Shown one piece after another: positions 62,114-64,000 of a DNA stretch of 64,000 bases. The notes under the pieces were generated by a model. It searched no databases and was not told the origin of the DNA. It was given only the letters and a program-made list of their open reading frames with translations. Both the position numbers and the translations under genes were made by a program. Origin of the DNA: Deltaproteobacteria bacterium (GTDB lineage: Bacteria > Myxococcota_A > UBA796 > SXON01). Numbering within the stretch: the first letter of the stretch is position 1; each line of letters starts with the position of its first letter. The DNA is taken from NCBI GenBank assembly GCA_947490345.1, contig CANLGL010000003.1:62001-126000 (forward strand), in the 5' to 3' direction.

Positions 62114-63526
62114 ATGACCCCGGCAGCAGCGGCCCTCCCGCGGAAGGTCTTCGACGGTTTCGGCTATTCGGTGCGCTCGGTCTCTGGTTTCGCCGAGCCA
62201 AAATCGGCCGCAGAGATCGCTGGGTGGTTCCAATTCGCCAAGGAAAATGGGCTCACCGTTGCGATGCGCGGCTCCGGCCGTAGCTACGGTGACGCCGCGA
62301 TGAACGGCGGCGGCTTGGTGCTTGATACACGAGGGATGCGTCGTGTATTGTCGTGGGATCCCACCACGGGCATCGCCGACGTCGAGCCAGGCGTCACCAT
62401 CGAGGACCTGTGGCGCAACTTCCTTAAGGACGGGTACTGGCCCGCAGTGGTGCCGGGAACGATGTTCCCGACCTTAGGCGGAATCGCCTCGATGAACGTT
62501 CACGGCAAGAACTGCTTCAAGGTGGGGCCGTGGGGGGATCACATCCTCGACGGCGAGCTTGTCGCGCCCGATGGCAACACATATCGTGTATCACGGGAAG
62601 AAAACGCCGACCTCTTCCGGGCCGCCATCGGTGGCTTTGGGATGCTGGGCGCTTGGAGCCGACTTCGTATCAAGCTCAAGCGTGTGCACAGCGGGCGGCT
62701 GCGGGTCAAGGCCCACTACTGTCGCGACCTGAAGGAACAGTTCGCGTGGTTCGAAGAAGCGACCAAGACGGCCGACTATTGTGTCAGTTGGGTCGATTGT
62801 ATCGCTGGCGGGTCGGGGCTGGGCCGGGGGCAGCCTCACTCCGCGGTTTATCTGAGCGAAGGCGAGGACAAGGGGCCCAACCTGGACCCTGCCGCACAGG
62901 ACCTCCCCGGGAGTATTCTGGGCGTGCCGCGTGGACTGGTGGGCACCATCTTGGGCAAGCTGAACCACAACCTGGGCATGCGCCTGCTCAACGTCGGCAA
63001 GAACCTGGCGTCGCGTTTCGGCTCCAGGGCGGCGTTCCTGCAGGGGCACGTCGCGTTCAACTTCCTCCTCGACTACGTACCCACGTACCGGGACGCCTAC
63101 CGGCCGCACGGATTCGTGCAGTACCAGCCCTTCGTGCCTCGTGATGCCGCGCCGGAAGTCTTCGCGAACATCCTGCGGCTGACTCAGGCGCGGGGCGTGC
63201 CCAGCTACCTGGGCGTGATGAAGCGGCATCGCCCGGACGAGTTCTTGCTCTCACACGGGCTCGACGGGTACAGCCTTGCGCTCGATTTCCCGGTGACCCC
63301 CGCCAACCGGGCGGTCCTGTGGAAGACGCTCCACGAGGTCTCGGACATGGTGTGTGAGGCTGGCGGTCGCTTCTACCCGGCCAAGGACGCGGTCCTGCGC
63401 CCCGATCACCTGCAGCGCTCGCTGGGCCAGGAGCGGTTGGCGCGCTTTGCCACGCTCCGTGACATGGTCGATCCCGACCGAATCTTGCGGACCGAGCTTG
63501 CGGCGCGGCTGGGGCTCAGCGTCTAG
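62114..63526 (+). CDS. FAD-linked oxidase, DprE1-like
   Basis: The 470-residue protein has a PCMH/VAO-type FAD fold: GSGRSYGDAAMNGGG, GTMFPTLGGIASMNVHGKN with a later NxDLFRAAIGGFGMLG, and a GRFYPAKDAVLRPDHLQ end. The pattern matches decaprenylphosphoryl-ribose 2'-oxidase DprE1, and YQPFVP and YLGVMKRH fit the substrate half. Together with the upstream SDR it would make a polyprenyl-phosphoryl pentose epimer for cell-envelope glycans. Function inferred, enzyme class sure. Confidence 0.78.
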   Translation: MTPAAAALPRKVFDGFGYSVRSVSGFAEPKSAAEIAGWFQFAKENGLTVAMRGSGRSYGDAAMNGGGLVLDTRGMRRVLSWDPTTGIADVEPGVTIEDLWRNFLKDGYWPAVVPGTMFPTLGGIASMNVHGKNCFKVGPWGDHILDGELVAPDGNTYRVSREENADLFRAAIGGFGMLGAWSRLRIKLKRVHSGRLRVKAHYCRDLKEQFAWFEEATKTADYCVSWVDCIAGGSGLGRGQPHSAVYLSEGEDKGPNLDPAAQDLPGSILGVPRGLVGTILGKLNHNLGMRLLNVGKNLASRFGSRAAFLQGHVAFNFLLDYVPTYRDAYRPHGFVQYQPFVPRDAAPEVFANILRLTQARGVPSYLGVMKRHRPDEFLLSHGLDGYSLALDFPVTPANRAVLWKTLHEVSDMVCEAGGRFYPAKDAVLRPDHLQRSLGQERLARFATLRDMVDPDRILRTELAARLGLSV

Positions 63527-63527
63527 C

Positions 63528-64000
63528 GTGGCGCGGCGACACCTCGCCCACCCCGGCGACTGGGCGTCGCTCGCGCGGCGGCTGGACGAGCTCATCAGCG
63601 CGCACAGCGGCGAGGACCCCCTGCATGAAGCCCTGAAGCTGATGGTGGCGAAGCTGGCGCACGAACGCGGACTCGGGGTCGGGGGCGGTTTTTCCCCAGG
63701 GAACGTGGACGCGCTCTTGGATAACGCCGAGCAAGCATGGCCAGGAGTTCTCGGCCCCAACGCGCGGTCCCTGCTTCCGTTGCCTGCACTGGTGCGATGT
63801 GTCGAACTCTTGGCCGGCGTGGAGCTTTGGGCCGACAACCTGGAGGGCCTTGACGCGCTCTTCGAGGGCATCGTGAACAAGGCGTCCAAGGGGCAGAAGG
63901 GGCAGTACTTCACTCCGCGGTATGTGGTGTCCACGCTCATCGAGATGCTGGATCTCCGGCCCGGGGAGCGAGTCGCGGACCCCGCCTGTGGTTCCGGCGC
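63528..64000 (+). CDS. type I restriction-modification methyltransferase subunit HsdM, 5' part
   Basis: The frame is open from the GTG at 63528 (one base after the previous stop) to the right edge, so the ORF track omits it. The 157 visible residues include a helical N-terminal region and then the N6-adenine methylase start: KGQKGQYFTPRYVVSTLIEML and RVADPACGSG, the SAM-binding motif I. It would methylate adenine in DNA. Specificity and restriction subunits, if any, lie beyond the window. Confidence 0.82.
   Translation, partial: MARRHLAHPGDWASLARRLDELISAHSGEDPLHEALKLMVAKLAHERGLGVGGGFSPGNVDALLDNAEQAWPGVLGPNARSLLPLPALVRCVELLAGVELWADNLEGLDALFEGIVNKASKGQKGQYFTPRYVVSTLIEMLDLRPGERVADPACGSG

Overview
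The window is one continuous stretch of high-GC, gene-dense bacterial DNA. Several features point to a deltaproteobacterial, Myxococcota-like organism. They are eukaryote-type Ser/Thr kinases with TPR/ATPase tails, many short lipoproteins, Asp/Cys-rich MopE-like surface proteins, MYXO-CTERM-like C-terminal tails, a CotH/lamin-tail protein, and the order cinA-recA-pilT-alaS. The lineage is an inference from gene content only; there is no rRNA or tRNA gene here to place it.

Layout. 0-2.5 kb: end of a CotH-type surface protein read through into a MopE/fibrinogen-like module. 2.5-11.3 kb: a penta-haem cytochrome c, divergent from a tightly coupled run of fructose-bisphosphatase, alpha/beta hydrolase, Ser/Thr kinase, aldehyde dehydrogenase and a DUF429 protein. 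11.4-16.3 kb: an inverted-repeat element, then M1 aminopeptidase with HEAT repeats, ROK-type kinase and DUF2183 protein. 16.3-19.8 kb: AAA/DUF4143 ATPase, radical SAM/B12 protein and EamA transporter, all on the minus strand. 19.9-24 kb: a beta-helix surface protein with a sorting-type tail, and an unrecognised exported protein. 24-28.3 kb: a minus-strand set of exported proteins (Tat DUF1501, DUF1549-like lipoprotein with a haem-type motif, Tyr-rich lipoprotein, one-CXXCH lipoprotein). 28.3-33.8 kb: GMC oxidoreductase with its small partner and a second giant Ser/Thr kinase.

33.8-42 kb is the most unusual region. A fully overlapping seven-gene operon (polyprenyl diphosphate synthase, three unrecognised small proteins, CrtC/AttH-like lipocalin, a 1057-residue FAD oxidoreductase and an FAD monooxygenase) follows a TetR regulator. 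It looks like an isoprenoid-modifying pathway that matches no pathway I know. 42-47 kb: leuS, thioredoxin-rhodanese fusion, sterol-desaturase-like hydroxylase and SDR form another coupled operon.

47-53.5 kb: a membrane protein and an AlgI-type MBOAT acyltransferase, then an SGNH/AlgJ-like partner separated from them by a toxin-antitoxin pair. After these comes a rearranged, repeat-rich junction holding a partial duplication of the acyltransferase-partner/cinA boundary. 53.5-64 kb: housekeeping block cinA, recA, pilT, alaS, an SDR, gluQ, a DprE2/DprE1-like pair, and the 5' end of a type I restriction methyltransferase subunit running off the window.

Gene starts fall into two visible classes. 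Some have Shine-Dalgarno sequences. Others have a TAnnnT hexamer exactly six bases before ATG/GTG and no Shine-Dalgarno, which is the signature of leaderless transcripts.
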